A model generated the notes under the pieces. It ran no database searches. It had not been told where the DNA came from and saw only the letters and a program-made list of their open reading frames with translations. From NCBI GenBank assembly GCA_937876395.1, contig CALEIM010000036.1:1-17129 (forward strand): DNA of 17,129 nucleotides, read 5' to 3'. The translations under genes were made by a program, and so were the position numbers. This DNA comes from an uncultured Wenzhouxiangella sp. GTDB lineage: Bacteria > Pseudomonadota > Gammaproteobacteria > Xanthomonadales > Wenzhouxiangellaceae. Positions 7,357 through 15,015 of the stretch are shown here, piece by piece. Position 1 is the stretch's first letter, and every line of letters starts with the position of its first letter.

Positions 7357-7403
7357 AGCGTTCCAGCCAGGTTGGAGGAAGCCGGACGCGCCGCGCAAAC
7401 GCA

Positions 7404-7431
7404 GGCCAAGCGGGTCTGGCTTGACTTGGCC
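7404..7431. promoter_or_regulatory. inverted repeat GGCCAAG/CTTGGCC, possible operator upstream of the acylase gene
   Basis: GGCCAAG at 7404-7410 and CTTGGCC at 7425-7431 form a dyad with a 14-base spacer. It overlaps the only -35-like sequences (TTGACT at 7421, TTGGCC at 7426) that could pair with CATAAT at 7448-7453. A repressor or activator site is possible; there is no direct evidence. Confidence 0.3.
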
Positions 7432-7453
7432 GGGCCGCGGATTGTGCCATAAT
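7426..7453 (+). promoter_or_regulatory. weak predicted promoter for the penicillin-acylase-family gene
   Basis: TTGGCC and CATAAT are 16 bases apart and lie 44 bases before the start codon. The better -35 match TTGACT at 7421 would leave 21 bases, which is too long. The assignment is tentative. Confidence 0.3.
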
Positions 7454-7496
7454 CCGAAGACCGCTTTCTTGAAAGTCCTTACAGGGGATACTGACC

Positions 7497-10346
7497 ATGA
7501 AGAAGTTACTTGTGCTTTTCGGTGCCGTAATGCTCGCTGCCAGCGCGAGCGCGACGACCGTGCAGATGCCGACGCTGTCTGCGCCAGTCAACGTTTATAC
7601 CGATGCCAACGGGATTCCGACGATCGTTGGCGAGACCGAGGGCGATGTCAACTTCGTGCGTGGCTTCCTGCACGCCCGTGATCGCCTGTTCCAGATGGAC
7701 TACCTGCGCCGGGTGGCCTCCGGCACGCTTGGCGAGTTGTTGGGCAGCGGTGCGCTGGCCAGTGATGTGCAGTTGCGCACCCTCGGCCTGCGTCGCGGCG
7801 CGCTCGCGACCTGGCAGCAGCTCAGCGCGGATGAAAAGGCCTGGGTCAAGGCTTATTCTGACGGTGTCAACGCTTTTATCGCGCTTGGTCAGTTTCCGCC
7901 GGAATACGGTGTATTGGAGCTGAGTACGGTTGAAGCCTGGTCGCCGGTCGATACTCTGGTCATTGGCAAGTTGATTGCCTTTCAGCTTTCCTTTGATTCC
8001 AGTGCGGTTGATCGTACCGTTCGTCTGGCAACTTACCAGGCGGTCGGCGAAATCGTTGGCTTCGATGGCCTGGCGCTGTTTTCGGAAGATCTTGTACGCA
8101 GCGCGCCGATGGATGGCCGTTTGACCATCCCGAACTTTTTCGAAACTTCTGGCGTGATCCCGCTTCCGCCTGGTGCCAGCCCGCAGGCCGTCGGCGGCGA
8201 CAAATCCGCTGCCGCGCAGGCGGCCACCTGGCGCAATCTGCCGCAGATTACAGAAACCACCGTTGCCAGCCTTGAGAATTACATGGAGCAGGTGCGCGCC
8301 GTGCCGCTTTTGGGCAGCACCATCGGCCGTGCCGAAAATCGCGCCGCCTCCAACTGGTGGGTGGTTTCGGGCGAGCACACCGAAAGCGGCTATCCGATCA
8401 TGGCCAATGACCCGCATCTGGGGCTGGAAATGCCGGCGCTGATGGTCAACGAGAATATCGTCATTCGCGACGAAAACCGGGTTGTCAGCGGCGTTACGCT
8501 GCCCGGAACGCCGCTGATGCTGCTGGGTTGCAACCTGTCGATCTGCTGGGGGCTGACCAATCACAACATTGATGTGACCGACTACTTCATGGAAGAAGTC
8601 CAGGTCAACAGCTATGGCCTGCCGACTCATACCGTGCATGACGGTCAGCCCGAGCCGGTGCTTTACGCCTTCCAGAGTTATTTCGTCAATACCATCGGCG
8701 ACGGTGAGATTGACAACCTGGCCCGCGCCAGCGTTGGCTACGATTCCGGCGGCATCACCTTTCTGGTACCGCGGCGCAACAACGGGCCGATTGTTGCCCA
8801 GCCGGACGCCGGTTCGGCAGTTTCCGTGCACTACGCCGGGTGGGGCGCGACCTTCGAGCTGGCCAGCCTGCGCGGCTTCGAGCGGGCCGGCAATATGGAC
8901 GAGTTCCAGGCCGCTATCAACCATTGGACCTTTGGGTCGCAGAACGTGGCCTATGCTGACGTGGACGGTAATATCGCCTACTTCACCACCGGCAGCGTGC
9001 CGCTCAGAGAAGACTTGCAGAACAATACAGTCGGCGGCGGCGTGCCGCCGTTCCTGCTGCGCGACGGCTCCGGCACGCTCGGCCATGACTGGCTGCCGGC
9101 CAATGAGCACTCACCGCGCGGTGCAACGTTCGCTTCGCTGCCAAAATCCGAGATGCCGCACCTGGTCAATCCGCCGTGGGGCTATATCGCCAACGGCAAC
9201 AATGATCCGGTCGGCACCACGCTGGACAACAATCCACTCAACCAGCTCCGCCCCGGCGGCAACGGCATCTACTACCTCAATCCCTCCTATTCGGAGCTGC
9301 GCATGGCGCGCATTGACCGCGATCTGCAGGACTTGATCGCCGCCGGACCGGTCAGCGTCGAGGACATGAAAGCGCTTCAGGCCAATAACCAGATGTTCGA
9401 CGCCGAATTGATCGTGCCCTACATTCTTGAAGCCTTTGGAAATGCGGCCCAGGAAGGCGCCTGGCCGGGTCTGGCTCAGCTCGCCCTGCACCCCGGTGTG
9501 CAAGAGGCCGTCGGCCGACTCGCTGATTGGGATTTTTCAACCCCGACCGGTCTGGCCGAGGGCTATGATCCGGGCAGTCCGGCTGGCGCCGGCGAGCCGT
9601 CGGCCGAAGATGTAGCCAACAGCATCGCCGCCAGCATCTATTCGGTGTGGCGTGGCCAGGTCATCGGCAACACCATCGATGCGACCGTAAGCGCGCTGCA
9701 GATTGCCGATCAGCGACCCGGCTCGAACGATGCCCTGCGTGCCTTCCATCACCTGCTTGCCAGCTTCGAGACCAACGGCGGCTTCGGTGCCTCCGGCCTG
9801 CCGTTCTTCCATGTCGACGGCGCGCCGGATATGGCCACCGCGCGCGATGTGGTGTTGCTGGTCAGCCTGATGCAAAGCCTGGATCGGCTGGCTTCCGACG
9901 AATTTGCTCCGGCGTTTGGCAATTCCAGCGACCAGAACGACTATCGCTGGGGCAAGCTGCACCGGATCGTCTTCCGCCATCCGCTCAACAGCGACCCGTT
10001 CAACGTGCCCAACGGCGGCGGCCTGAGTGACCTCGGGCCGGATCTGCCAGGTCTGGCTCGCGCCGGTGGCTACCAGACCGTTGACGCCTCGTCGCATGAC
10101 GTGCGCGCCTCCGGGGTCAACGATTTCATGTATGCCCACGGTGCGGCGCGCCGCACGGTAGCAGAAATGACGCCGGGCAAGCCCAACGTTGCCGAGATTC
10201 TGCCGGGCGGGCGCAGTGGCGTGCTGGTCAGCCCCTTCTATACCAACCAGCTAAGGCGCTGGCTGGTCAACGACTATCTGAGCCTGGGCTTTGGTGAAGC
10301 GGATGGCCAGTCCACGGCCATCGACGTGACCACATTTACACCTTGA
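7497..10346 (+). CDS. secreted penicillin acylase family protein (Ntn hydrolase)
   Basis: This 949-residue precursor starts after AGGGG at 7483-7487. Residues 1-19 are a Sec signal peptide with a likely cut after ASASA, so the protein is periplasmic or secreted. The family matures by self-cleavage before the catalytic N-terminal serine of the beta chain. That residue is expected to be S285 in NRAASNWWVVSG, followed by ANDPHLGL at 303-310. The oxyanion-hole region is visible as NPPWGYIANGNND at 558-570, and WTFGSQNVAYADVDGNIAY at 477-495 is typical. The usual residue before the serine is glycine; here it is alanine. Members cleave amides such as penicillins, acyl-homoserine lactones or echinocandins. 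The substrate is unknown, and the protein is longer than typical 750-850-residue members. A strong terminator follows. Confidence 0.92.
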   Translation: MKKLLVLFGAVMLAASASATTVQMPTLSAPVNVYTDANGIPTIVGETEGDVNFVRGFLHARDRLFQMDYLRRVASGTLGELLGSGALASDVQLRTLGLRRGALATWQQLSADEKAWVKAYSDGVNAFIALGQFPPEYGVLELSTVEAWSPVDTLVIGKLIAFQLSFDSSAVDRTVRLATYQAVGEIVGFDGLALFSEDLVRSAPMDGRLTIPNFFETSGVIPLPPGASPQAVGGDKSAAAQAATWRNLPQITETTVASLENYMEQVRAVPLLGSTIGRAENRAASNWWVVSGEHTESGYPIMANDPHLGLEMPALMVNENIVIRDENRVVSGVTLPGTPLMLLGCNLSICWGLTNHNIDVTDYFMEEVQVNSYGLPTHTVHDGQPEPVLYAFQSYFVNTIGDGEIDNLARASVGYDSGGITFLVPRRNNGPIVAQPDAGSAVSVHYAGWGATFELASLRGFERAGNMDEFQAAINHWTFGSQNVAYADVDGNIAYFTTGSVPLREDLQNNTVGGGVPPFLLRDGSGTLGHDWLPANEHSPRGATFASLPKSEMPHLVNPPWGYIANGNNDPVGTTLDNNPLNQLRPGGNGIYYLNPSYSELRMARIDRDLQDLIAAGPVSVEDMKALQANNQMFDAELIVPYILEAFGNAAQEGAWPGLAQLALHPGVQEAVGRLADWDFSTPTGLAEGYDPGSPAGAGEPSAEDVANSIAASIYSVWRGQVIGNTIDATVSALQIADQRPGSNDALRAFHHLLASFETNGGFGASGLPFFHVDGAPDMATARDVVLLVSLMQSLDRLASDEFAPAFGNSSDQNDYRWGKLHRIVFRHPLNSDPFNVPNGGGLSDLGPDLPGLARAGGYQTVDASSHDVRASGVNDFMYAHGAARRTVAEMTPGKPNVAEILPGGRSGVLVSPFYTNQLRRWLVNDYLSLGFGEADGQSTAIDVTTFTP

Positions 10347-10374
10347 AGCCGGCGCACAACGGCTGAACCTGGAA

Positions 10375-10403
10375 GACGCCCGCGGTAATGCGGGCGTCTT
10401 TTT
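10375..10403 (+). terminator. Rho-independent terminator after the penicillin-acylase-family gene
   Basis: GACGCCCGC at 10375-10383 and GCGGGCGTC at 10390-10398 form a perfect 9-bp GC-rich stem with a 6-base loop, followed by five T residues. It ends acylase transcription 29 bases past the stop and lies just before the next gene. Confidence 0.93.
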
Positions 10404-10417
10404 ATGGAGTCTCAGCC

Positions 10418-10909
10418 TTGAAACCGAGCCGTGCAAGTGCCATTGTTTCACCCATGATTAATCTACTTGAACAGTTCGCCCTGGCACATACCCAGGTGAC
10501 CCGCCTGAACGCTGATCTTACCGAGATTGTTCCTTCCGCTCAGCCGTTCAGCGCCAAGGTCGAGCTCAAGCTCACGCCGCGTGAAATTCGCTACGAAGGC
10601 GATTTGCCCCAGTACCAGGTGACTGCGCGCCTGCTGTGTCGCGGGCATCGCGAGGGCGATTCTTCGGGCAAGCCGCTGTTTACCATCGAGCTGGTGCTGC
10701 AGACGGTCTACCGTCAGTTTCAGGGCGAGGCGGTCAGTTTCGAGCGCTTCAAATCCCATCACGCCAGCCTGACCCGCCAGCTCTATCCGCTGATCCATCA
10801 CCAGCTCATGCCGGTGTTCAAGCAGTTCGGCCTGGACCAGGTCAAACTGCCGTATGATCTGGCCGGTGGTGGTGGGGCAGATCAGACGACGCAGCGCCAG
10901 ATACACTGA
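10418..10909 (+). CDS. small protein with SecB-like features, function unknown
   Basis: TTG at 10418 is chosen as the start because GGAG at 10406-10409 sits eight bases upstream, giving 163 residues. The ATG at 10454 (MINLLEQFALAH) is the alternative but has no clear ribosome binding site, and the ATG at 10388 lies inside the terminator hairpin. No signal peptide or membrane helix is seen. A strand-rich middle (AKVELKLTPREIRY, then LFTIELVLQTVYRQF) is followed by two helices and an ending QFGLDQVKLPYDL. This order resembles the SecB chaperone, where a beta sheet precedes a helix with LFPYAR and a PPLNLxPxxFD end. The resemblance is by eye and distant, so the assignment is tentative. The gene lies 86 bases before the wax ester synthase gene, on the same strand. 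Confidence 0.65.
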   Translation: MKPSRASAIVSPMINLLEQFALAHTQVTRLNADLTEIVPSAQPFSAKVELKLTPREIRYEGDLPQYQVTARLLCRGHREGDSSGKPLFTIELVLQTVYRQFQGEAVSFERFKSHHASLTRQLYPLIHHQLMPVFKQFGLDQVKLPYDLAGGGGADQTTQRQIH

Positions 10910-10995
10910 GCACACTCATGTCACACGCGTTGATTGACCGCTCGTGGTGAGCGTGAAAGAATCGCGGCATACGGAAGTTAGAGGGAACCGTCGCG

Positions 10996-12474
10996 GTGAA
11001 TAGCGCAAAGCGCGAGCCCATCTCCAAGGTCGACGTTGCCTGGCTGCGCATGGAACAGCCCAGCAATCTGATGATGATCACCGGGGTGATGGTGCTTGAC
11101 CAGGCAATCACCCTGGAGGCGCTGCGCGAGCTGGTGGTCAACCGTTTCATGGCGTTTCGCCGTTTCCGCCAGAAGGCGGTCGAGTCGGCCCGCGGCTGCT
11201 GGTGGGAAATTGATGAGCTGTTCGAAATCAGCGCCCATGTCCAGCACACCGCCTTGCCGGGTGCGGCCGGCAAGGCGGAACTGGAAGAACTCGTTTCCCA
11301 ACTTGCCTCGACGCCGTTGGACAAGACCAAGCCGCTGTGGCACTTCCAACTTGTGGATAACTATGTTGAAGGCCCGGCGATCGTCGTCCGCATTCACCAC
11401 TGCTATGCCGACGGCATTGCCCTGGTGCAGGTACTACTGTCGCTGACCGAGTCCAGTGCCGAGAAATCCCGGACGCCGGTCAGTCCGGACCGCTGGAAAA
11501 AGAGGCGCGCCGCCGAATCCAATATTTTTCGACGTCTCATGGCACCGGCCCGCGACGGGATCGACGCACTTGGCAACTGCGGTATCAAGGCGTTGGAGGA
11601 AGCCGCCGCCGTGCTGCGCGAGCCACAGCGCGCCGGCGATTATGCAGAAACAGCCGCCGATCTGCTGGCCGAGCTAGCCAATGCACTGCTGTTGACGGAT
11701 GACCCACCGTCGCGCTTCAAGGGCTCGCTGGGCGTGCGCAAAAACGTTGCCTGGGCCCAGCCGATTGATCTGGAGGAGGTCAAGGCGGTCAGCAAGGCGC
11801 TGGGCTGCACGGTCAACGATGTGCTGATTGCGGTCATGACCGCCGCCCTGCATCGCTATGCACTTGAATGCGGTGAAGACCCCGAGAACCTGAGCATGCG
11901 CGCCACGGTGCCGGTCAATCTGCGGCCGCTGGACCATGCGCCTGAGCTGGGCAATCACTTTGGTCTGGTGTTTCTAGATTTGCCGGTGGCCGAACGCAAT
12001 CCGCTGGCCAGGCTCTACCGGGTGGCTGATTTCATGCACGAGCTCAAGCATTCCAGACAGGCCATGCTGTCGCTGGGTCTGCTGGCCATGCTGGGCATGG
12101 GGCCGGCATCGGTCCAGAAACCGGCGCTGGAGTTGTTCAGTCGCAAGGCCTCGGCGGTGCTGACCAATGTGCCCGGCCCGCAGCAGCCGCTTTATCTGGC
12201 CGGATCGGCAATTCGCGAGATGATGTTTTGGGTGCCACAGACCGGATCAATCGGCATGGGCATCAGCATCATCAGCTACAACGGCCGGGTGTTTTGCGGG
12301 CTGATTGCCGACCACAAGCGGATTCCTGATCCCGACCGGGTGGTGGCCAATTTCCGTCTGGAGTTTGATAACCTGCTGCATCTGGCCCTGCTGCTCGGGC
12401 CGCAGGAAGGCCAGATTCCGCCTGAGCTGGCCGATACGGTGCACCAGTGGATTGACGCTCAGCACTCACAGTGA
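10996..12474 (+). CDS. wax ester synthase / diacylglycerol acyltransferase (WS/DGAT)
   Basis: This 492-residue bifunctional acyltransferase joins acyl-CoA to fatty alcohols or diacylglycerol to make storage lipid. The catalytic motif HHCYADG is at residues 134-140, with H135 the expected general base. The N-terminus VAWLRMEQPSNLM and the PLW segment near 113 are typical. FKGSLGVRKNVAW in the middle and LTNVPGPQQPLYLAG toward the C-terminus mark the second domain. The start is GTG at 10996 with GAGGGA about ten bases upstream; the downstream sequence MNSAKREPISKVDVAW fits family N-termini. The stop overlaps the stop of the convergent TPR gene by nine bases. A phasin and an acyl-CoA-binding protein nearby support a lipid-storage role. 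No other lipid synthesis gene is seen in the window. Confidence 0.93.
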   Translation: MNSAKREPISKVDVAWLRMEQPSNLMMITGVMVLDQAITLEALRELVVNRFMAFRRFRQKAVESARGCWWEIDELFEISAHVQHTALPGAAGKAELEELVSQLASTPLDKTKPLWHFQLVDNYVEGPAIVVRIHHCYADGIALVQVLLSLTESSAEKSRTPVSPDRWKKRRAAESNIFRRLMAPARDGIDALGNCGIKALEEAAAVLREPQRAGDYAETAADLLAELANALLLTDDPPSRFKGSLGVRKNVAWAQPIDLEEVKAVSKALGCTVNDVLIAVMTAALHRYALECGEDPENLSMRATVPVNLRPLDHAPELGNHFGLVFLDLPVAERNPLARLYRVADFMHELKHSRQAMLSLGLLAMLGMGPASVQKPALELFSRKASAVLTNVPGPQQPLYLAGSAIREMMFWVPQTGSIGMGISIISYNGRVFCGLIADHKRIPDPDRVVANFRLEFDNLLHLALLLGPQEGQIPPELADTVHQWIDAQHSQ

Positions 12475-13242
12475 AGCTTTGGCAAACTCCACATCGAGCT
12501 TCTGCATCGCTTCAATCGGCTTGATCCGGGCGGCTGCAGCGTAGGCCGCGTTCGATTCATCCAGACGCTTGTCGCCGAACAGCAGGTAAAGCCCGTTGCC
12601 GTATTCGATATGGGCGATCGGTGCCTCGGGCGTGAGGCCGAGCGCCTCTTCAAAGTGTTGCATGGCCGATTCGATGCTGGCGCCGTAGGTCAGCGACGCA
12701 ACCAGCCGACCCACCTTGTTGATGATCTCGGACTGGTAAAGCCCCATGGCGGTATGCGCCTCGGCGTGCTGCGGTGCCAGCTCAATGGCCCGCTCCAGCG
12801 ACTGCTTGACCTTGCCGCCGATCCCCTGGGCCAGTGCCTGGCCAATCGAGATGCTCTGGCTGTAGCGCCCCAGCAGGAAGGCGTGAAAATAGTGGCCGTT
12901 GGCATCATCGGGGTATTTCTTGATCGCCTCAGCCGCGCGCTTGATGCCGGACTGATAGATGGCCTGTTTGATTTGCTCATCTTCTTCGAGGTAGTCGGCG
13001 TAGATGCCGCTGGCCTTGTTGGCCACCACATGAGCCGACAGGCCGATATGTTCGGCCAGCTCAACGGCTTGAGAAAACTCGCCGGCGTGATAGTGACGCC
13101 AGGCGTCCAGCAATCGCTCATCCGTCGGCAGTGGTTCAGCATCGCCGCGGTGCAGCTCACTCCAGGCGGCGGTCAGCCTGGCGCCCGGATAGCTGAAACG
13201 TTTGTTCGAATAGGGAAATTCAGCCCAGTTTGCGCTGTCCAT
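12466..13242 (-). CDS. TPR-repeat protein, cytoplasmic
   Basis: The ATG at 13242 (MDSANWAEFPYS) is chosen over upstream starts that would run through the phasin promoter region and gene, giving 258 residues. Helical repeats with TPR features are visible: a repeat with DAWRHYHAGEFSQAVELAE, one around residues 140-170 (SLERAIELAPQHAEAHTAMGLYQ), one with ESAMQHFEEALGLTPEAPIAHIEYG, and a last with DESNAAYAAAARIKP. No signal peptide is present. TPR proteins scaffold complexes, and no enzyme motif is seen. It faces the WS/DGAT gene tail to tail with nine shared bases and is divergent from the phasin gene, so it may share regulation with the phasin. Its partner is unknown. Confidence 0.85.
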   Translation of the reverse strand: MDSANWAEFPYSNKRFSYPGARLTAAWSELHRGDAEPLPTDERLLDAWRHYHAGEFSQAVELAEHIGLSAHVVANKASGIYADYLEEDEQIKQAIYQSGIKRAAEAIKKYPDDANGHYFHAFLLGRYSQSISIGQALAQGIGGKVKQSLERAIELAPQHAEAHTAMGLYQSEIINKVGRLVASLTYGASIESAMQHFEEALGLTPEAPIAHIEYGNGLYLLFGDKRLDESNAAYAAAARIKPIEAMQKLDVEFAKASL

Positions 13243-13347
13243 GATTAGTGTGTCCGCTCTAGAAACTGCCTGTATCTTGAGAATCAGAATCGTTGAAACC
13301 ATCCCGTCCAGACCGGCGGGACCCGTCACTTGAGGAGTCAGGCCGTT

Positions 13348-13932
13348 ATGACCAAGAAAACCGCAAAGAAGAAGGTTGCCAAAAAGAAGGTAGCCAAAAA
13401 AGCCGCAAGCCGCAAGACCCAGACGCGCAAGAGCGCCACGTCGCAGGCTCAGGACTACGCCCACGAAATCTGGCTGGCCGGTCTGGGTGCGTTCTCGCTC
13501 GCCCAGCAGGAAGGCGGCAAGCTGTTTGAAAAAGGCCGTAGATCGGTCGAATCCACCTCCAGCCAGGTCCTCGGTGAAAGCAGCAAGCTGTTTGAACGTC
13601 TCGTCAAGGAAGGCGGCAAGGTCGAAACCAAGGGTCGCAAGGCGGCCACCGATACGGTCAGCGGCGTACGCGATGACGTCGAAAGCCGGGTCGGCAAGGT
13701 GCGCGAAACCGCGCAGAGCAACTGGGACAAGCTGGAAAAAGTCTTCGAGCAGCGCGTCGCCCGTGCCCTGGCCGGGCTGGGAGTACCCAGCTCCGATGAG
13801 ATCAATCAGCTCAGCAAACGGGTTGCCGAACTGAACAAGCGCGTGCGCGAGCTTTCCGAGCAGCAGAAAAAAGCGGCTGCAGCAAGCAAACCGGCAACCA
13901 GGCCGGCAAGCAAATCCGACAGCGCTTCGTAA
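13348..13932 (+). CDS. phasin family polyhydroxyalkanoate/lipid granule-associated protein
   Basis: The ATG at 13348 follows GAGGAG at about ten bases, giving 194 residues. The signature IWLAGLGAFSLAQQEGGKLFE at about 41-61 is the classic phasin start, followed by amphipathic helices and a heptad coiled coil near 149-172 (PSSDEINQLSKRVAELNKRV). Phasins coat polyhydroxyalkanoate or lipid granules and control their number and surface. The N-terminal 30 residues are a lysine/alanine-rich stretch (TKKTAKKKVAKKKVAKKAA) that resembles the DNA-binding tails of PhaF-type proteins but lies at the other end; a second, weaker Ala/Lys tail closes the protein. Two direct LFE repeats sit at residues 59-61 and 81-83. 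No polyester synthase is in the window, so wax ester granules are also possible. Confidence 0.9.
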   Translation: MTKKTAKKKVAKKKVAKKAASRKTQTRKSATSQAQDYAHEIWLAGLGAFSLAQQEGGKLFEKGRRSVESTSSQVLGESSKLFERLVKEGGKVETKGRKAATDTVSGVRDDVESRVGKVRETAQSNWDKLEKVFEQRVARALAGLGVPSSDEINQLSKRVAELNKRVRELSEQQKKAAAASKPATRPASKSDSAS

Positions 13933-13941
13933 TGATGCCCC

Positions 13942-13962
13942 GGTAGTCGCACTCCGACTACC
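13942..13962 (+). repeat. hairpin after the phasin gene without a T-run
   Basis: GGTAGTCG at 13942-13949 pairs with CGACTACC at 13955-13962 around a five-base loop. It may stabilise the 3' end of the phasin mRNA before the true terminator. Confidence 0.5.
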
Positions 13963-14014
13963 ACTCGGCAGTCTGAGGCCTCCTCCCTCGGGCCTTTATC
14001 AGGCTGCCTGTTTG

Positions 14015-14043
14015 GACCCGGACTCATGTCCGGGTCTTTTTTT
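14015..14043 (+). terminator. Rho-independent terminator for the phasin gene
   Basis: GACCCGGA at 14015-14022 and TCCGGGTC at 14029-14036 form a perfect 8-bp stem with a six-base loop and seven T residues after it. The T-run reaches the stop codon of the convergent TetR gene. In the minus direction there is no U-rich tail after the hairpin, so it ends plus-strand transcripts only. Confidence 0.92.
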
Positions 14044-14668
14044 ACGCGTTTCGATAATCATCGGCAATCCGGTTCAGCGCCTCGCGCGCTTCGCCGAGCA
14101 GGTAGGGGCTGACCAGGCTCATGACCTGCCAGACTGCCCGGTCGGGCTGCGGCTGGGCATCGCGTTCGAGAACCTGATCAAAGGCCAGCCAGAAGCTGGA
14201 AACCAGCACGATGTTGCGCACCAGCGCGTTGAGTTCCCACCGCTCGGCTTTCAGCTCACCCTGGTCCGCCAGGCCAGAACACAGGTCGTGGGCGGTCTGC
14301 ATTGACAGCTTCAGGATGGCCTGGACGCGTCGATGGATTCGACTGTGGCGCGCGCACAGATCGCTCAGGTCGCGGTAAACAAAGCGATAGTCGCCGATGG
14401 TTTCAAAGGCGAGGTGCAAAAACAGCCAGATATCCTCGATGTGGATGGCCCGCGACTCGGGCGTGGCGAGCAGTTCAAGCATGCGCTGCTCATAGCGTTC
14501 GAACAGGGCCTGGATCAGGTCGGCCTTGGTGCGAAAGTGATAGTGCAGATTGCCGGGGCTGATATCGAGCACCTCGGCAATCCGGTTGGTGGTGACATTG
14601 GGTTCACCCAGCGCGTTGAACTCGGCCAACGCGCAGCTCAGGATGCGCTCGCGGGTATTCCGGCTCAT
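14042..14668 (-). CDS. TetR/AcrR-family transcriptional regulator
   Basis: This 208-residue protein has the TetR N-terminal DNA-binding domain: RERILSCALAEFNALG, then a helix-turn-helix at about residues 26-52 (TTNRIAEVLDISPGNLHYHF). The C-terminal ligand domain (LFLHLAFETIGDYRFVYRDL, then ARHSRIHRRVQAI) resembles the large group of TetR repressors with a conserved 'YRFxYRDL' core. TetR proteins are usually repressors released by a small ligand. It starts 15 bases after the acyl-CoA-binding protein gene and is probably in the same operon, so an acyl-CoA ligand and control of the storage genes nearby are reasonable guesses. No operator for it can be named from the sequence. Confidence 0.92.
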   Translation of the reverse strand: MSRNTRERILSCALAEFNALGEPNVTTNRIAEVLDISPGNLHYHFRTKADLIQALFERYEQRMLELLATPESRAIHIEDIWLFLHLAFETIGDYRFVYRDLSDLCARHSRIHRRVQAILKLSMQTAHDLCSGLADQGELKAERWELNALVRNIVLVSSFWLAFDQVLERDAQPQPDRAVWQVMSLVSPYLLGEAREALNRIADDYRNA

Positions 14669-14683
14669 CCGGGGCAGGGTGGT

Positions 14684-14941
14684 TCAGCGACGCAGCGAAT
14701 CCACCAGATCAACATACTTCTGGCGGGCTTCATCCATCGGCATGCCCTGAAGTTTCTCCCAGGCTTCATGCTTGGCGGCACCAACAAAATCAAAAAACCC
14801 GGGCTTTTCACCGGAAACATCGCCTTCCGAACCCTGCTTGTACAGGGCATAGAGTTTCAGCAACGTATTGTTATCCGGCCGCTGATCCAGCTCTTTGACA
14901 TCTTTGGATGCCTGGGTAAAACGTTCTTCGAGGTCGCTCAT
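14684..14941 (-). CDS. acyl-CoA-binding protein (ACBP)
   Basis: The 85-residue length is typical of the four-helix ACBP family, which binds and carries medium- to long-chain acyl-CoA in the cytosol. The conserved elements are YALYKQGSEGD at about residues 31-41, with the family's acyl-CoA-contacting Tyr and Lys, and the AAKHEAWEKLQGM segment at 55-67, containing the conserved Lys and Trp. The ATG has AGGGGA about ten bases upstream. ACBP is common in eukaryotes and less so in bacteria, so its presence near WS/DGAT and phasin genes is notable. A good promoter lies 45-75 bases upstream, and the TetR gene follows closely. Confidence 0.95.
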   Translation of the reverse strand: MSDLEERFTQASKDVKELDQRPDNNTLLKLYALYKQGSEGDVSGEKPGFFDFVGAAKHEAWEKLQGMPMDEARQKYVDLVDSLRR

Positions 14942-14986
14942 TGGGTGATTCCCCTGTCAGGTCATTGATTTTTGGAAGCTCATGAC

Positions 14987-15015
14987 TTTCTAGCATGCGG
15001 CACCAAACGGGTCAA
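14987..15015 (-). promoter_or_regulatory. predicted sigma-70 promoter for the ACBP-TetR operon
   Basis: Read on the minus strand, TTGACC (15015-15010) and TAGAAA (14992-14987) are separated by 17 bases. The -35 matches the consensus at five of six positions and the -10 at four of six. It lies about 45 bases before the ACBP start. Confidence 0.5.

Noticed and set aside
7506..9110. Minus-strand open frame of 534 codons opposite the penicillin acylase gene
   Set aside because: The plus strand encodes a signal peptide and all family motifs; the antisense frame has no family features.
13243..13464. N-terminal extension of the TPR protein with a hydrophobic segment that looked like a signal or anchor
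   Set aside because: It would overlap the phasin coding region and promoter on the other strand; the ATG at 13242 begins the part that looks like protein.
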